In this document: in pieces, positions 16,618 through 25,317 of the stretch
How positions within the stretch are numbered: position 1 is the stretch's first letter
How the letters are laid out: the number at the start of each line of letters is the position of its first letter
Origin: Halorubrum salinum
Lineage (GTDB): Archaea; Halobacteriota; Halobacteria; Halobacteriales; Haloferacaceae
Reading direction: 5' to 3'
DNA length: 64,000 nt
NCBI RefSeq assembly: GCF_024494575.1
Contig: NZ_JANHDO010000004.1
Coordinates: forward strand, 62,001-126,000
Notes under the pieces: generated by a model
What the model was told of the DNA's origin: nothing
What the model saw: only the letters and a program-made list of their open reading frames with translations
Databases searched by the model: none
Program-made: the position numbers and the translations under genes

Positions 16618-16842
16618 TCACTCGCGGTCGTCGTCGCTCCAGTCACACTCCTGGCATTTGTACCCGGTGACGAACTCGGTCACGCTCGGCATGTAGCCGA
16701 CGGCGATGACGTCGCCGCCGCACTCCGGGCAGTCGCGGTCGGCGTCGGTGATAGATTCGGCCTCCAGCACCGACTCGCCTTCGACTAGTTCCGCGAGCTT
16801 CTCGGGCGTCACCATCCGTCCCTGCACGACGCGGTTTGACAT
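16618..16842 (-). CDS. DUF5795 family zinc-ribbon protein
   Basis: A 74-residue protein starting MSNRVVQGRMVTPEKLAELV, the recognisable opening of haloarchaeal DUF5795. CPECGG (about 38-43) and CQECDW (63-68) form a C-x2-C/C-x2-C zinc ribbon. TTTAGG is found upstream. The function is unknown; it could act in transcription or RNA binding as many small ribbons do, but this is not shown. Confidence 0.8.
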   Translation of the reverse strand: MSNRVVQGRMVTPEKLAELVEGESVLEAESITDADRDCPECGGDVIAVGYMPSVTEFVTGYKCQECDWSDDDRE

Positions 16843-16930
16843 ACCCGGGATACACGACGGAGCACCTAAACACCGGCGACACGCGCAGACCACGCCGGCG
16901 AGTGTTGATTCTCGGCTTCGGTCTCCCGAC

Positions 16931-17956
16931 CTACAGCCACGGCGCCCGCGAGTCGTCCTCCGCGAACGGGTCCGTTCCGTCCGACTCCTCTCCGGCCCCC
17001 GAGGGCTCGCCGCCGTTCGCGAGCACCGACACGTCGTCGTCGACGAGGTGTCCGGGGTCGACCGGCGGTGCGTCAAGAGGCGGGTCCGTCGGATCCAGCT
17101 CGCCGTCGTGCTCGACATCCGAAGTCTCGTCGTCGTAGGACGAACCGGCGTCAGTCGGCACGCCGTCCGAGGGTGCATCGCTCGGCTGGTCGGGATCACC
17201 GTCGGCGTTTACAGACGGGCCGGCGTTGGGGTCGTACGCGAACAGGGTGGTCACGGCGAGCACCGCGAGCGCGATGGGTGCCTCGGTCTGCATGAGGTCG
17301 AACGGTCCGAGCAGGATCGGCAACGCGAGCACGCCGAGTGCGACCGCGGAGCCGAACCGAAACCGGTCGATGTCGACGCGGCCGCGGAGGTGCGGCGACA
17401 ACACTGCGACCGCCAGCGCGAACGCCACGCCGACGCCCGCCGCGGCGGCCCCGTTGACAACGTACTCCGGGGACGTCTCGATAGCGAAGCCGGCGGGCTC
17501 GAAGCTCGCGACGAGCCCGAGAGCGATGATGACGCCGGGGCTCGGGAGGTGTTCGCCGATCTCGGAGCTGGCCGTCTTCGCGGCGATCGTGAGGATCACG
17601 AGCCCAGCGAACCGCTCGAAGACGGGGAGGTTCAGGAATCCTCGGAACGTCGGCGCGAACGCCGCCTCGATAGCCGCGAGCGGAACGATGACCGCGCCGA
17701 TCAGGAGCACAGACGAGACCATCTGCTTGCGGTCGCCGTCCATCTCGGCGAGGATCACGGCTGCGGTCGCCGATCCGCCGAAGATCAGGATCCCGGTCTC
17801 GACGACGCCGGTCGCCGTCCCCATGACGCCGGCGACGACGAGGGCAGGGAAGATCCCGTCGACGAGCGGGAGCACCATCACGGTCGCGAGCAGCTTCGTC
17901 GCGCTGCCGACTTTCCGCTCTAAGCGGAGGGCGACGGGATGACGTGAGACGCTCAT
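16931..17956 (-). CDS. DUF5794 family multi-pass membrane protein
   Basis: A 341-residue protein with about seven hydrophobic helices in the first 245 residues (starting LLATVMVLPLVDGIFPALVV) and an acidic, unstructured C-terminal tail of about 95 residues. The opening MSVSRHPVALRLERKVG and the GGSATAAVILAEMDGD motif match the haloarchaeal DUF5794 family as I recall it. The fold loosely resembles small-solute transport proteins, but no substrate can be named. Confidence 0.75.
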   Translation of the reverse strand: MSVSRHPVALRLERKVGSATKLLATVMVLPLVDGIFPALVVAGVMGTATGVVETGILIFGGSATAAVILAEMDGDRKQMVSSVLLIGAVIVPLAAIEAAFAPTFRGFLNLPVFERFAGLVILTIAAKTASSEIGEHLPSPGVIIALGLVASFEPAGFAIETSPEYVVNGAAAAGVGVAFALAVAVLSPHLRGRVDIDRFRFGSAVALGVLALPILLGPFDLMQTEAPIALAVLAVTTLFAYDPNAGPSVNADGDPDQPSDAPSDGVPTDAGSSYDDETSDVEHDGELDPTDPPLDAPPVDPGHLVDDDVSVLANGGEPSGAGEESDGTDPFAEDDSRAPWL

Positions 17957-18163
17957 TCAGGGGCGATATCCCTGACCGAGTGGGAGACGGTAGGAGGCGG
18001 ACGACCCGCGATAGCCGAGGGGTCGGCGAGCGGAGTCGAACCCGCAGGCGGCCCGACGAGCCCCTGTAAACCGTTTGCGCGTATTGCCGGCTGTAAAGGC
18101 GGTGCCGAGGTCACAGGTCGGCTGGCCGGCGATGCGCATGGTCACGGGACTGTCGGAGTCCAT
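17957..18163 (-). CDS. Short reading frame of uncertain status
   Basis: A 68-codon frame directly upstream of the DUF5794 gene. The first 23 codons (MDSDSPVTMRIAGQPTCDLG...) have the G/C third-position bias of local genes, but the bias fades afterwards. A TTTAAC box centred 28 nt before the ATG would give a leaderless transcript, so expression is plausible. I do not recognise the product. It may be a real small protein, a leader peptide, or the start of a decayed gene. Confidence 0.3.
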   Translation of the reverse strand: MDSDSPVTMRIAGQPTCDLGTAFTAGNTRKRFTGARRAACGFDSARRPLGYRGSSASYRLPLGQGYRP

Positions 18164-18187
18164 ACACAGTATACGTGTTTCGGTCGC

Positions 18188-18193
18188 GTTAAA
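18188..18193 (-). promoter_or_regulatory. TATA-like box before the short frame at 18163
   Basis: TTTAAC on the minus strand is centred 28 nt before the ATG at 18163, the spacing seen for leaderless genes elsewhere in the window. It could equally drive a longer mRNA covering the DUF5794 gene. Confidence 0.35.
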
Positions 18194-18240
18194 GGTTGTG
18201 TGAGATGCGACCGCACACTTGTGTAGATGCGTCGGAGAAA

Positions 18241-18425
18241 TTTATATACTGTACGCAGATCCGGACACAGCACACCACGTACAGCGATGATATCACACAG
18301 GAGACGCGACAGGCCGACAGATAGCTGATTCGTCTAACGCCCCGGGTGGCGACGTCACGGCCGAAACTCGACGAACGAGTCCCGACGCCTCGTTGATCCA
18401 TGTCTATGGATCGTTTGTGATTTTG
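18241..18425 (+). ncRNA. Candidate small RNA or long leader upstream of guaB
   Basis: This lies in the only gene-free stretch above 300 bases (18164-18492). A strong TTTATATA box at 18241 predicts a start near 18268. No convincing reading frame follows (only a 13-codon one from the ATG at 18287). At 18395-18412, GATCCAT and ATGGATC form a perfect 7-bp stem with a 4-nt loop, followed by GTTTGTGATTTTGG, which looks like a terminator. guaB has a separate TATA element at about 18465. A transcript of about 150 nt is therefore plausible. Confidence 0.35.
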
Positions 18426-18492
18426 GATGACAACGACGTGCACGTCTGTGCTGACTCGCAACGCTTTTTATCGGGGGCTCACGACGGTTTAT

Positions 18493-19980
18493 ATGGCGAC
18501 AGATTCTGGTCAGTTCTCCGCGAAGCTGGACGTTCCAGAGGCGTTGACGTTCGACGACGTGCTCCTCCGTCCGAAGGAGAGCCGGGTCGAGCCCGACGAT
18601 GCCGACCTCTCCGCGCGCGTCTCGAAGAACGTCGAACTCACCGTACCGGTCCTCTCGGCGGCGATGGACACCGTCACCGAGAGTGACCTCGCGATCGCGA
18701 TGGCCCGCGAGGGCGGTCTCGGCGTCCTCCACCGCAACATGACCGTCGAGGAGACGGCGACGGAAGTCGAGCGCGTCAAGCGCGCGCACGAACTCGTCAT
18801 CCGCCGCGAGAACGTCGTGACCGTCTCGCCGGACGACACGGTTCGCGACGCCGACACCCTGATGGAACGAGAGGGCGTCTCGGGCGCGCCCGTCGTCGAC
18901 GGTGACGACACCGTACTCGGGATCATCTCCGGGACCGACATCCGGCCGTACCTCGAGGTCGGCGAAGACGACGCCGTGAGCGAGGCCATGACCGACGAGG
19001 TCATCACCGCGCCCGAGGACGTCGACGCCCGCGAGGCGCTCGAACTTATGTACGACCACAAGATCGAACGGGTTCCGATCGTCGACGACGACGAGGGCCT
19101 CGTCGGGCTCGTCACGATGCAGGGGATCTTACAGCGACGCGAGCACGAGGAGGCGGCACGCGACGAGCGGGGCCGTCTGATCGCCGGCGTCGCCGTCGGT
19201 CCGTTCGAGGAGGAGCGCGCGATCGCGGCCGACGAGGCGGACGTCGACGTGATATTCATCGACTGCGCGCACGCCCACAACCTCAACGTGCTCGACTCGG
19301 CGAGGGCGATCAAAGAGACGGTCGACGCCGACGTCGTCGTCGGCAACGTCGGAACGCGCGAGGCCGCCGAGGCCGCCGTCGACTTCGCAGACGGACTGAA
19401 AGTCGGTATCGGCCCCGGCTCGATCTGTACGACTCGCGTGGTGAGCGGTGCGGGGATGCCGCAGATGACCGCGGTCTCCGAGGTCGCAGACGTGGCCGCC
19501 GAACACGGCGTCCCCGTGATCGCCGACGGGGGGATCCGATACTCCGGTGACGCGATCAAGGCGCTCGCCGCCGGCGCGAACGCGGTCATGCTCGGGTCGT
19601 ACTTCGCCGGTACCGACGAGGCGCCGGGACGCGTCATCACGATGCAGGGGAAAAAGTACAAGCAGTACCGCGGGATGGGCTCCGTCGGCGCGATGAAGTC
19701 CGGCGGCGGCGACCGGTACCTGAAAGAGGAGAGCGAAGACGAAGAGTTCGTTCCGGAGGGCGTCGAGGCCGCGACGCCGTACAAGGGTAGCCTCGCCTCG
19801 GAACTCCACCAGCTCACGGGCGGGATGCGGTCCGGAATGGGGTACGTGGGCGCAGAGACGATCCCCGGGCTCCACGAGCGGGCCGAGTTCGTCCGCGTCT
19901 CGAGCGCCGGCCAGACGGAGGGCCACCCGCACGACGTGATGATCACCGACGAAGCCCCGAACTACAGCCCGAACGAGTAA
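18493..19980 (+). CDS. guaB: Inosine-5'-monophosphate dehydrogenase
   Basis: A 495-residue IMPDH, which oxidises IMP to XMP with NAD, the first committed step of GMP synthesis. The barrel motif PVLSAAMDTVTESDLAIAMA is at about 52-71, two CBS domains span about 95-215, and the catalytic cysteine is Cys312 in GIGPGSICTTRVV. The flap with its RGMGSVGAM motif is near residue 395. The ATG at 18493 is 23-25 nt after TTTTTATC, so the mRNA is nearly leaderless; an upstream in-frame ATG at 18427 precedes the promoter. guaAa lies at 53318. Confidence 0.95.
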   Translation: MATDSGQFSAKLDVPEALTFDDVLLRPKESRVEPDDADLSARVSKNVELTVPVLSAAMDTVTESDLAIAMAREGGLGVLHRNMTVEETATEVERVKRAHELVIRRENVVTVSPDDTVRDADTLMEREGVSGAPVVDGDDTVLGIISGTDIRPYLEVGEDDAVSEAMTDEVITAPEDVDAREALELMYDHKIERVPIVDDDEGLVGLVTMQGILQRREHEEAARDERGRLIAGVAVGPFEEERAIAADEADVDVIFIDCAHAHNLNVLDSARAIKETVDADVVVGNVGTREAAEAAVDFADGLKVGIGPGSICTTRVVSGAGMPQMTAVSEVADVAAEHGVPVIADGGIRYSGDAIKALAAGANAVMLGSYFAGTDEAPGRVITMQGKKYKQYRGMGSVGAMKSGGGDRYLKEESEDEEFVPEGVEAATPYKGSLASELHQLTGGMRSGMGYVGAETIPGLHERAEFVRVSSAGQTEGHPHDVMITDEAPNYSPNE

Positions 19981-20068
19981 TCCGAACGGGTGATTCGAAC
20001 GGTGACTCGAGCGCGAGTCGTCCCGTCGGACGCCGAGGGGAAAGCGGCGACGCGGGCCAGAAAAGGTA

Positions 20069-20078
20069 TTTTAATATA
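20069..20078 (+). promoter_or_regulatory. TATA box of the HalX regulator gene
   Basis: TTTTAATATA stands out in GC-rich surroundings. Transcription would start near 20101, giving a leader of about 30 nt before the ATG at 20131. This is one of the few genes here with a clear untranslated leader. Confidence 0.5.
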
Positions 20079-20130
20079 GGCCGCGCAGAGACCGATCGTG
20101 TGAGCGAACACCTCGTCGCTCCGGTCATTC

Positions 20131-20715
20131 ATGAGTGAGCAATCGCCGCTCGTCCTCGTGGTCGAGGACGAGCCCGACCTGGCCGACCTGTACGCCGCGT
20201 GGCTCAGCGACGAGTATAGCGTCTTGACCGCGTACGGTGGTCAGGAAGCGCTCGATCAGATCGACGAGGCCGACGACGACGTGGACGCCATTCTTCTCGA
20301 CAGGCGAATGCCCGGCCTCTCCGGGGACGAAGTGCTTGCGGCCGTCAGAGAGCGCGGGATCGACTGTCGCGTGGCGATGGTCACCGCGGTCGAGCCGGAC
20401 TTCGACATCCTGAAGATGGGATTCGACGATTACCTCGTGAAACCGGTCACGAGCGACACCCTCCGCGAAACGGTAGACGGCCTGTTGCGCCGCGGCGAGT
20501 ACGACACGGACGTACAGGAGTTGTTCTCGTTGACCTCGAAGAAGGCGATACTGGAAACCGAAAAGAGCGCCACGGAGCTGGCGGACAATCAAGAGTACCA
20601 GGACCTGACGGAGCGTATCGAGGAACTCCGGTCGAAGGCGGACAATTCGCTGGAAGCGGTGACCGAGGACGACGACTTCGAGCGGCTGTTCTCCGAGTTC
20701 GACGTCGAGGAGTGA
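20131..20715 (+). CDS. Response regulator with HalX domain
   Basis: A 194-residue two-component protein. The receiver domain (5-118) has the acidic pocket VVEDEPD (10-16), the phosphoacceptor Asp57 in LLDRRMPG, a switch Thr85 and Lys104 in YLVKPV. The C-terminal HalX domain (about 125-190), a haloarchaea-specific helical coiled-coil module, replaces a usual DNA-binding output. No histidine kinase is nearby, so it is probably an orphan that takes signals from a distant kinase. Confidence 0.9.
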   Translation: MSEQSPLVLVVEDEPDLADLYAAWLSDEYSVLTAYGGQEALDQIDEADDDVDAILLDRRMPGLSGDEVLAAVRERGIDCRVAMVTAVEPDFDILKMGFDDYLVKPVTSDTLRETVDGLLRRGEYDTDVQELFSLTSKKAILETEKSATELADNQEYQDLTERIEELRSKADNSLEAVTEDDDFERLFSEFDVEE

Positions 20716-20843
20716 CCGGCGACAACCGATAATCTGGCGACGACCGGCAATCTGGCGACGACCGACACCGTCGGTACATCGGTCGCTAACGCCCGGGTTC
20801 CGCGGCGACTCTTTAAATACCACCACGCCGAACCGACGGTCGA

Positions 20844-22862
20844 ATGCGCGTTCGGGACCTTCCGCTTTCCGCGTCGCACGTCGATCACTTCGCCGACCGC
20901 GGGGTCCGAGAGCTGTACCCACCGCAGGCCGCCGCGGTCGACGCAGGTGTCTGTGAGGGCTCTAACGTCGTCGCGGCCATCCCGACCGCCTCCGGCAAGA
21001 CGTTCATCGCACAGTTGGGCCTGCTGACTGCAGACGGCCCGGGGTTGTACGTCTGCCCGCTCCGGGCGCTCGCCCGTGAAAAGTACGAGTCGTTCGCGTC
21101 GCTTCCCGGTCTCGATGTGGGGATATCAACGGGCGACTTCGACGCGTCGGGAGAGGACCTCGCGGGCAACGACGTCATCGTCGCCACCTCGGAGAAGGTC
21201 GATTCGGCGATCCGAAACGGCGCGTCGTGGGTCGACGAGCTGGCGTGTGTCGTCGTCGACGAAGTGCATCTCCTCGACGCGGAGCGTCGCGGCCCGACCC
21301 TCGAAGTGACTATCGCGACGCTCCGCCGACAGAACCCCGACGTGCAGGTCGTCGCGCTCTCGGCGACCGTCGACAACCCGGAGGCGATCGCGGGGTGGCT
21401 GGACGCGACGCTCATCGAGTCCGACTGGCGGCCGGTCGATCTCCGCACCGGCGTCGCAGTCGGCGGGTCGATCGCGTTCGACGACGGGACGACCCGCGAG
21501 ATCCCGCTCGACGAGACGGCTCGGAACGGACGCGGCGGCGGTGGCAGTGGCGGGGGCGGTGACGCCGGCGACGCTGGCGGACCCGACGACGGCGATGCGG
21601 GACCCGACGACACCGAGGTCACGGCCGCGCTCGTCGCCGACACGGTCGCCGAGGGGGGCCAGTGCCTCGCGTTCGTGCGGTCGCGGGCGGAGGCGGTGTC
21701 GCTGGCGGAGCGGCTCGCCGCCGACGGCCTCGCAGAGCGGATGGGGATCGAGACCGCCGCGGCCGCGGCCGCCGACGAGGCCGCGGCGGTCGACGGGACG
21801 GTGACCGGACGCCAGCTCGCCGACTGTCTTCGGTCAGGCGTCGCGTTCCACCACGCCGGGCTCCGCTCCGGCCACCGGGCCGTGGTCGAGTCGGCGTTTC
21901 GCGGCCGCGACGTCGCCTGCATCTGTGCCACGCCGACGCTCGCGGCGGGCGTCAACGTCCCGGCGCGTCGGGTCGTCGTCCGCGATCAGAAGCGCTACTC
22001 CGGGTCGCGGATGGAGTGGCTCCCGACCCTCGAAGTACACCAGATGTGCGGACGAGCCGGTCGCCCCGGCCTCGACCCGCACGGGGAGGCCGTTCTCGTC
22101 GGCGCGGCAGACACCAGGGACGAGCTCGTCGAGCGGTACGTCGAGGGCGAGCCGGAGTCCGTCGAGTCGACGCTCGCCGACCCGGCCTCGCTGCGGACGC
22201 ACGTCCTCTCTGCTGTCGCCACCGGCTTCGCCGAGACCGAATCGGAGATCCTCGACGTGTTCGAGGGCACCTTCTACGCCCGCGAGGCGGGTGCCGGTGG
22301 ACTGGCCGACGCGGTCGGCGTCGCGGTGGGTGCCCTCGTCTCAGCCGACATGGTCCGGAGGGAGACGGCGGGGGGAGTCGACGACTACCGGCTCGCCGCG
22401 ACGCAGGTCGGCGAGACGACCTCGCGACAGTACGTCCGACCGGAGACGGGCGAGCGAATCGTCGGCGGCCTGCGGACCGCCGCGGCCATGTCGAACGCGA
22501 CGACGCTCACCGCCTTCGAACTGATATGTGACACGCCCGATATGCAGGACACCTACCTCGGCAACGAGGAACGCGCCGAGATGTACCGGTTTGCGCGGAG
22601 ACACGCCGGCGTGTTGACGACCGAGATGCACGAGACGGACGACTTCGAACAGTGGCTGGAGTCGGTGAAGACGGCTCGCATCCTCGACGAGTGGATCGAC
22701 GGGGCGACCGTCGAGGAGCTCGTCGAGGCCTACCGGATCGGACCGGGGGATCTCGACTCCCGGATCGAGCGCGCGGAGTGGCTGTTGAGTGCGGCCGAAG
22801 CACTCGCGGACACGATCGGCGTCGGCGTCCCGTCGGTTCCCCGGGCACGCTCTCGGCTGTGA
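20844..22862 (+). CDS. Hel308-like Ski2-family helicase, short C terminus
   Basis: A 672-residue superfamily 2 helicase. Motif I is AIPTASGKT (about 44-52), motif II is VVVDEVHLLD (about 138-147), motif III is LSATVDNPEAI, and motif VI is QMCGRAGRPG (about 401-410). The winged-helix and ratchet-helix domains are recognisable (NEERAEMYRFARRHAG through EWLLSAAEALADTIG). Hel308 proteins unwind lagging strands at stalled forks. The protein stops about 15 residues past the ratchet region, so the usual C-terminal helix-hairpin-helix domain V is missing. A Gly-rich insert (about 228-258) separates the two RecA domains. Confidence 0.85.
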   Translation: MRVRDLPLSASHVDHFADRGVRELYPPQAAAVDAGVCEGSNVVAAIPTASGKTFIAQLGLLTADGPGLYVCPLRALAREKYESFASLPGLDVGISTGDFDASGEDLAGNDVIVATSEKVDSAIRNGASWVDELACVVVDEVHLLDAERRGPTLEVTIATLRRQNPDVQVVALSATVDNPEAIAGWLDATLIESDWRPVDLRTGVAVGGSIAFDDGTTREIPLDETARNGRGGGGSGGGGDAGDAGGPDDGDAGPDDTEVTAALVADTVAEGGQCLAFVRSRAEAVSLAERLAADGLAERMGIETAAAAAADEAAAVDGTVTGRQLADCLRSGVAFHHAGLRSGHRAVVESAFRGRDVACICATPTLAAGVNVPARRVVVRDQKRYSGSRMEWLPTLEVHQMCGRAGRPGLDPHGEAVLVGAADTRDELVERYVEGEPESVESTLADPASLRTHVLSAVATGFAETESEILDVFEGTFYAREAGAGGLADAVGVAVGALVSADMVRRETAGGVDDYRLAATQVGETTSRQYVRPETGERIVGGLRTAAAMSNATTLTAFELICDTPDMQDTYLGNEERAEMYRFARRHAGVLTTEMHETDDFEQWLESVKTARILDEWIDGATVEELVEAYRIGPGDLDSRIERAEWLLSAAEALADTIGVGVPSVPRARSRL

Positions 22863-22899
22863 GTGTGGATCGAGAGGGCCTAACCGGGCGTCGAACCGG

Positions 22900-23967
22900 T
22901 CAGTCCGCCGGTTCGACGGCCCTGTGGAACGGCGTTCGGGAGATGGTCTTCCGGAGGTCCGCGAGCGAGTCACGCCCCGCTTCGCCGGCGACCGACATCA
23001 CGGCGAACACCTCTTTTCTGGATATCTTCACGCCGGTCTCGGTGAGCGCGTCTTCCGGACGCGAGCTGAGTTCGCGGAGCGTTCCGACGGCAAGCAGGTA
23101 CGGGACCGTCCACGCCTCCATCGTGTTCCCGTTCGAGAGCGGCATCGTCTCGAGGTACGCCTGCGCGTCGTCGAGGAACGAGCGCGCGAAATCGGCGGTG
23201 CGGTCGACCACGCGGGCCGACGATTCGCGGTTCGCCGGGTGGACGACGCGCTCTTGGTCGACGCCCTCGTCCGCGAGCCACTCCGCCGGGAGGTAGACGT
23301 TGTTCTCTTCGGTGTAGTCGTCGTACACGTCCTTCGAGACGTTCACGAGCTGCAAGAGGAGACCGAACTCTTCCGCGGTGTCGCGGAGCCGCCGGGCGCG
23401 GTCCTCGGTGACGTCGCCGCGGGTGAGGAGGTTCGTGATGAGGTTACCGACAGTACCGGCGGCGTAGTAGCAGTACTGTTCTAACTCCTCGCGGTCGTCT
23501 ATCCGGAGGCCGCCCTCTGTCGCGTGGCGGTCGACGAACATCGCCATCCCGTCGACCATCTCGACGACGGGCGGAACGATCGCGGCGCGGGCCTCGGGGT
23601 CGAGCTCTTCGAAGGTCGCCACGATCGTCGGGGCCTCGGCGACGACCTCCCAGTCGTCGTCGCGTTGGTCGGGGGCCGGTAGCCACTCGTCGACCGCCTC
23701 GCGGAACGCCGCGATGTCGACGTCGCTGTCGGGGTCTATCGCGCGGCGGTACGTCCGCAACACGTCGCTCTGGGCGGCGGGCGGGATATGCCCCGCGTCC
23801 TCGACGGTGTCGGCGACCCGACAGAGGAGATACCCCACGCAGATCTGCGAGGCCATCGGCTCCTCTAACACGTCGACGGTCAGCGCAAAAGTTCGGGAGA
23901 CGCCCTGCACCGCCTCGTGGCACCACGAGAGATCGGGTTCGACGGGGCCGTGTGATCGTCCGCTCAT
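22900..23967 (-). CDS. Squalene synthase family protein
   Basis: A 355-residue head-to-head prenyl synthase. The first Asp-rich motif is DTVED (about 53-57) and the second is NVSKDVYDDY (about 208-217); the intervening EQYCYYAAGTVG is conserved. The opening SRTFALTVDVLEEP and overall similarity favour squalene synthase (two farnesyl diphosphates to squalene, for membrane squalene in haloarchaea) over phytoene synthase, but the two can be confused. The ATG at 23967 follows TTTTTA at 23997-24002. It is convergent with the helicase gene with 37 bp between stops. Confidence 0.85.
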   Translation of the reverse strand: MSGRSHGPVEPDLSWCHEAVQGVSRTFALTVDVLEEPMASQICVGYLLCRVADTVEDAGHIPPAAQSDVLRTYRRAIDPDSDVDIAAFREAVDEWLPAPDQRDDDWEVVAEAPTIVATFEELDPEARAAIVPPVVEMVDGMAMFVDRHATEGGLRIDDREELEQYCYYAAGTVGNLITNLLTRGDVTEDRARRLRDTAEEFGLLLQLVNVSKDVYDDYTEENNVYLPAEWLADEGVDQERVVHPANRESSARVVDRTADFARSFLDDAQAYLETMPLSNGNTMEAWTVPYLLAVGTLRELSSRPEDALTETGVKISRKEVFAVMSVAGEAGRDSLADLRKTISRTPFHRAVEPAD

Positions 23968-24123
23968 TCGGGTATCGGCTCTTACGTCACAACGCATAAA
24001 AAGCCTCGTGGAACGGCAGAGGGTGGCGGCCGCACCGAAGCGATACGCGGCGCAGCGTCCGGAACGAACCCGCGCGAGCGATCGCGTGGCAACGGCTAAG
24101 TCACCGTGGGGGAAGCGATCGCC

Positions 24124-25269
24124 ATGGAGCTCACGCTCTCACCGGAGCAGCGACAGATCCGAGACGCCGTCGCGTCGTTCGTCGACGAGGAGGTCGTCCC
24201 GCGTGCCGCCGAAATCGACGAGACGGACGAGTTCCCCGCGGATCTGATAGACGAAATGGCCGATCTGGGATTCATGGGAATGCCGTTCCCCGCGGAGTAC
24301 GGCGGCTCCGGACTCGATTACCACAGCTACGTGCTCGGACTCGCGGAGATCGCGCGGGGGTCGGGCGGGCTCGGCACGATCGTCGCGGCCCACACCTCCC
24401 TCGCCGGAACCATGGTGTACGAGTTCGGCGACGAAGCCCAGAAGTCGGAGTACCTCACGCCGCTCGCCGCGGGCGACGACGTCGGCGCGTTCGCGCTCTC
24501 TGAGGCGGAGGCCGGCTCGGACGTGCCCGCCATGTCCACCGTCGCTGCGCGCGACGGGGACGGCTACGTCGTGAACGGCGGGAAGCTGTGGATCTCGAAC
24601 GGGTCCGTCGCCGACACGGTCGTCCTCTTCGCGAAGACGGACCCGGACGCCGGCCGAGACGGGATCTCCGCGTTCGTCGTCCGCCCCGACGAGGACGAGG
24701 GGTTCGTCGTCGAGGGGACGGAAGAGAAGCTCGGCGACAAGGGGTGTCCCACGGCGGAACTGCGCTTCGACGACATGTGGCTGCCCGAGAGTCGGCTCCT
24801 CGGGGACGAGGGCGAGGGGTTCGTGCAGGCGCTGAAGACCCTGAACGGTGGCCGGATCACCATCGCGGCACGCTCCGTCGGCATCGCTCGCGCCGCGCTC
24901 GACGAAGCGACGTCGTACGCGCAAGAGCGCGAGCAGTTCGACCGCCCCATCGCCGACTTCCAGGCCATCCAGCACAAGCTCGCGGACATGGACACCAAGA
25001 CCCGGGCCGCGGAGCTTTTGATGCACGAGGCGGCCGACCTGAAGATGCGCGGCGAGCCGTTCGTGAAGGAGGCCGCACAGGCGAAGCTGTACGCCTCCGA
25101 GATCGCCCGAGAGGTCGCCAACGAAGGGATTCAGATCCACGGCGGCTACGGCTACACGAAGGACTTCCCGGCCGAGCGGTTTTACCGGGACGCGAAGCTC
25201 TCCGAGATATACGAGGGCACGAGCGAGGTGCTCCGGAACACCATCGCTCAGCAGTTGCTCGACGAGTAG
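24124..25269 (+). CDS. Acyl-CoA dehydrogenase
   Basis: A 381-residue FAD enzyme that forms the alpha-beta double bond in acyl-CoA. LSEAEAGSDVPAMST (about 126-140) is the first family signature, WISNGS follows, and the C-terminal signature holds the catalytic base Glu364 in IYEGTSEVLRN. Length and motifs are complete. The ATG at 24124 is preferred over an in-frame start six codons earlier. The position of the catalytic Glu fits short- or branched-chain type enzymes; the chain length is not certain. Confidence 0.93.
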   Translation: MELTLSPEQRQIRDAVASFVDEEVVPRAAEIDETDEFPADLIDEMADLGFMGMPFPAEYGGSGLDYHSYVLGLAEIARGSGGLGTIVAAHTSLAGTMVYEFGDEAQKSEYLTPLAAGDDVGAFALSEAEAGSDVPAMSTVAARDGDGYVVNGGKLWISNGSVADTVVLFAKTDPDAGRDGISAFVVRPDEDEGFVVEGTEEKLGDKGCPTAELRFDDMWLPESRLLGDEGEGFVQALKTLNGGRITIAARSVGIARAALDEATSYAQEREQFDRPIADFQAIQHKLADMDTKTRAAELLMHEAADLKMRGEPFVKEAAQAKLYASEIAREVANEGIQIHGGYGYTKDFPAERFYRDAKLSEIYEGTSEVLRNTIAQQLLDE

Positions 25270-25317
25270 GGCGCCGCCGGTCCCTTTCGGGGACTGCTTA
25301 CTGACGGTCCCGGCGCG

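Noticed and set aside
18284-18336. Possible box C/D sRNA (GATGATA and CTGA)
   Set aside because: The first box does not fit RUGAUGA and no internal D'/C' pair is clear, so only a general small RNA candidate is kept.
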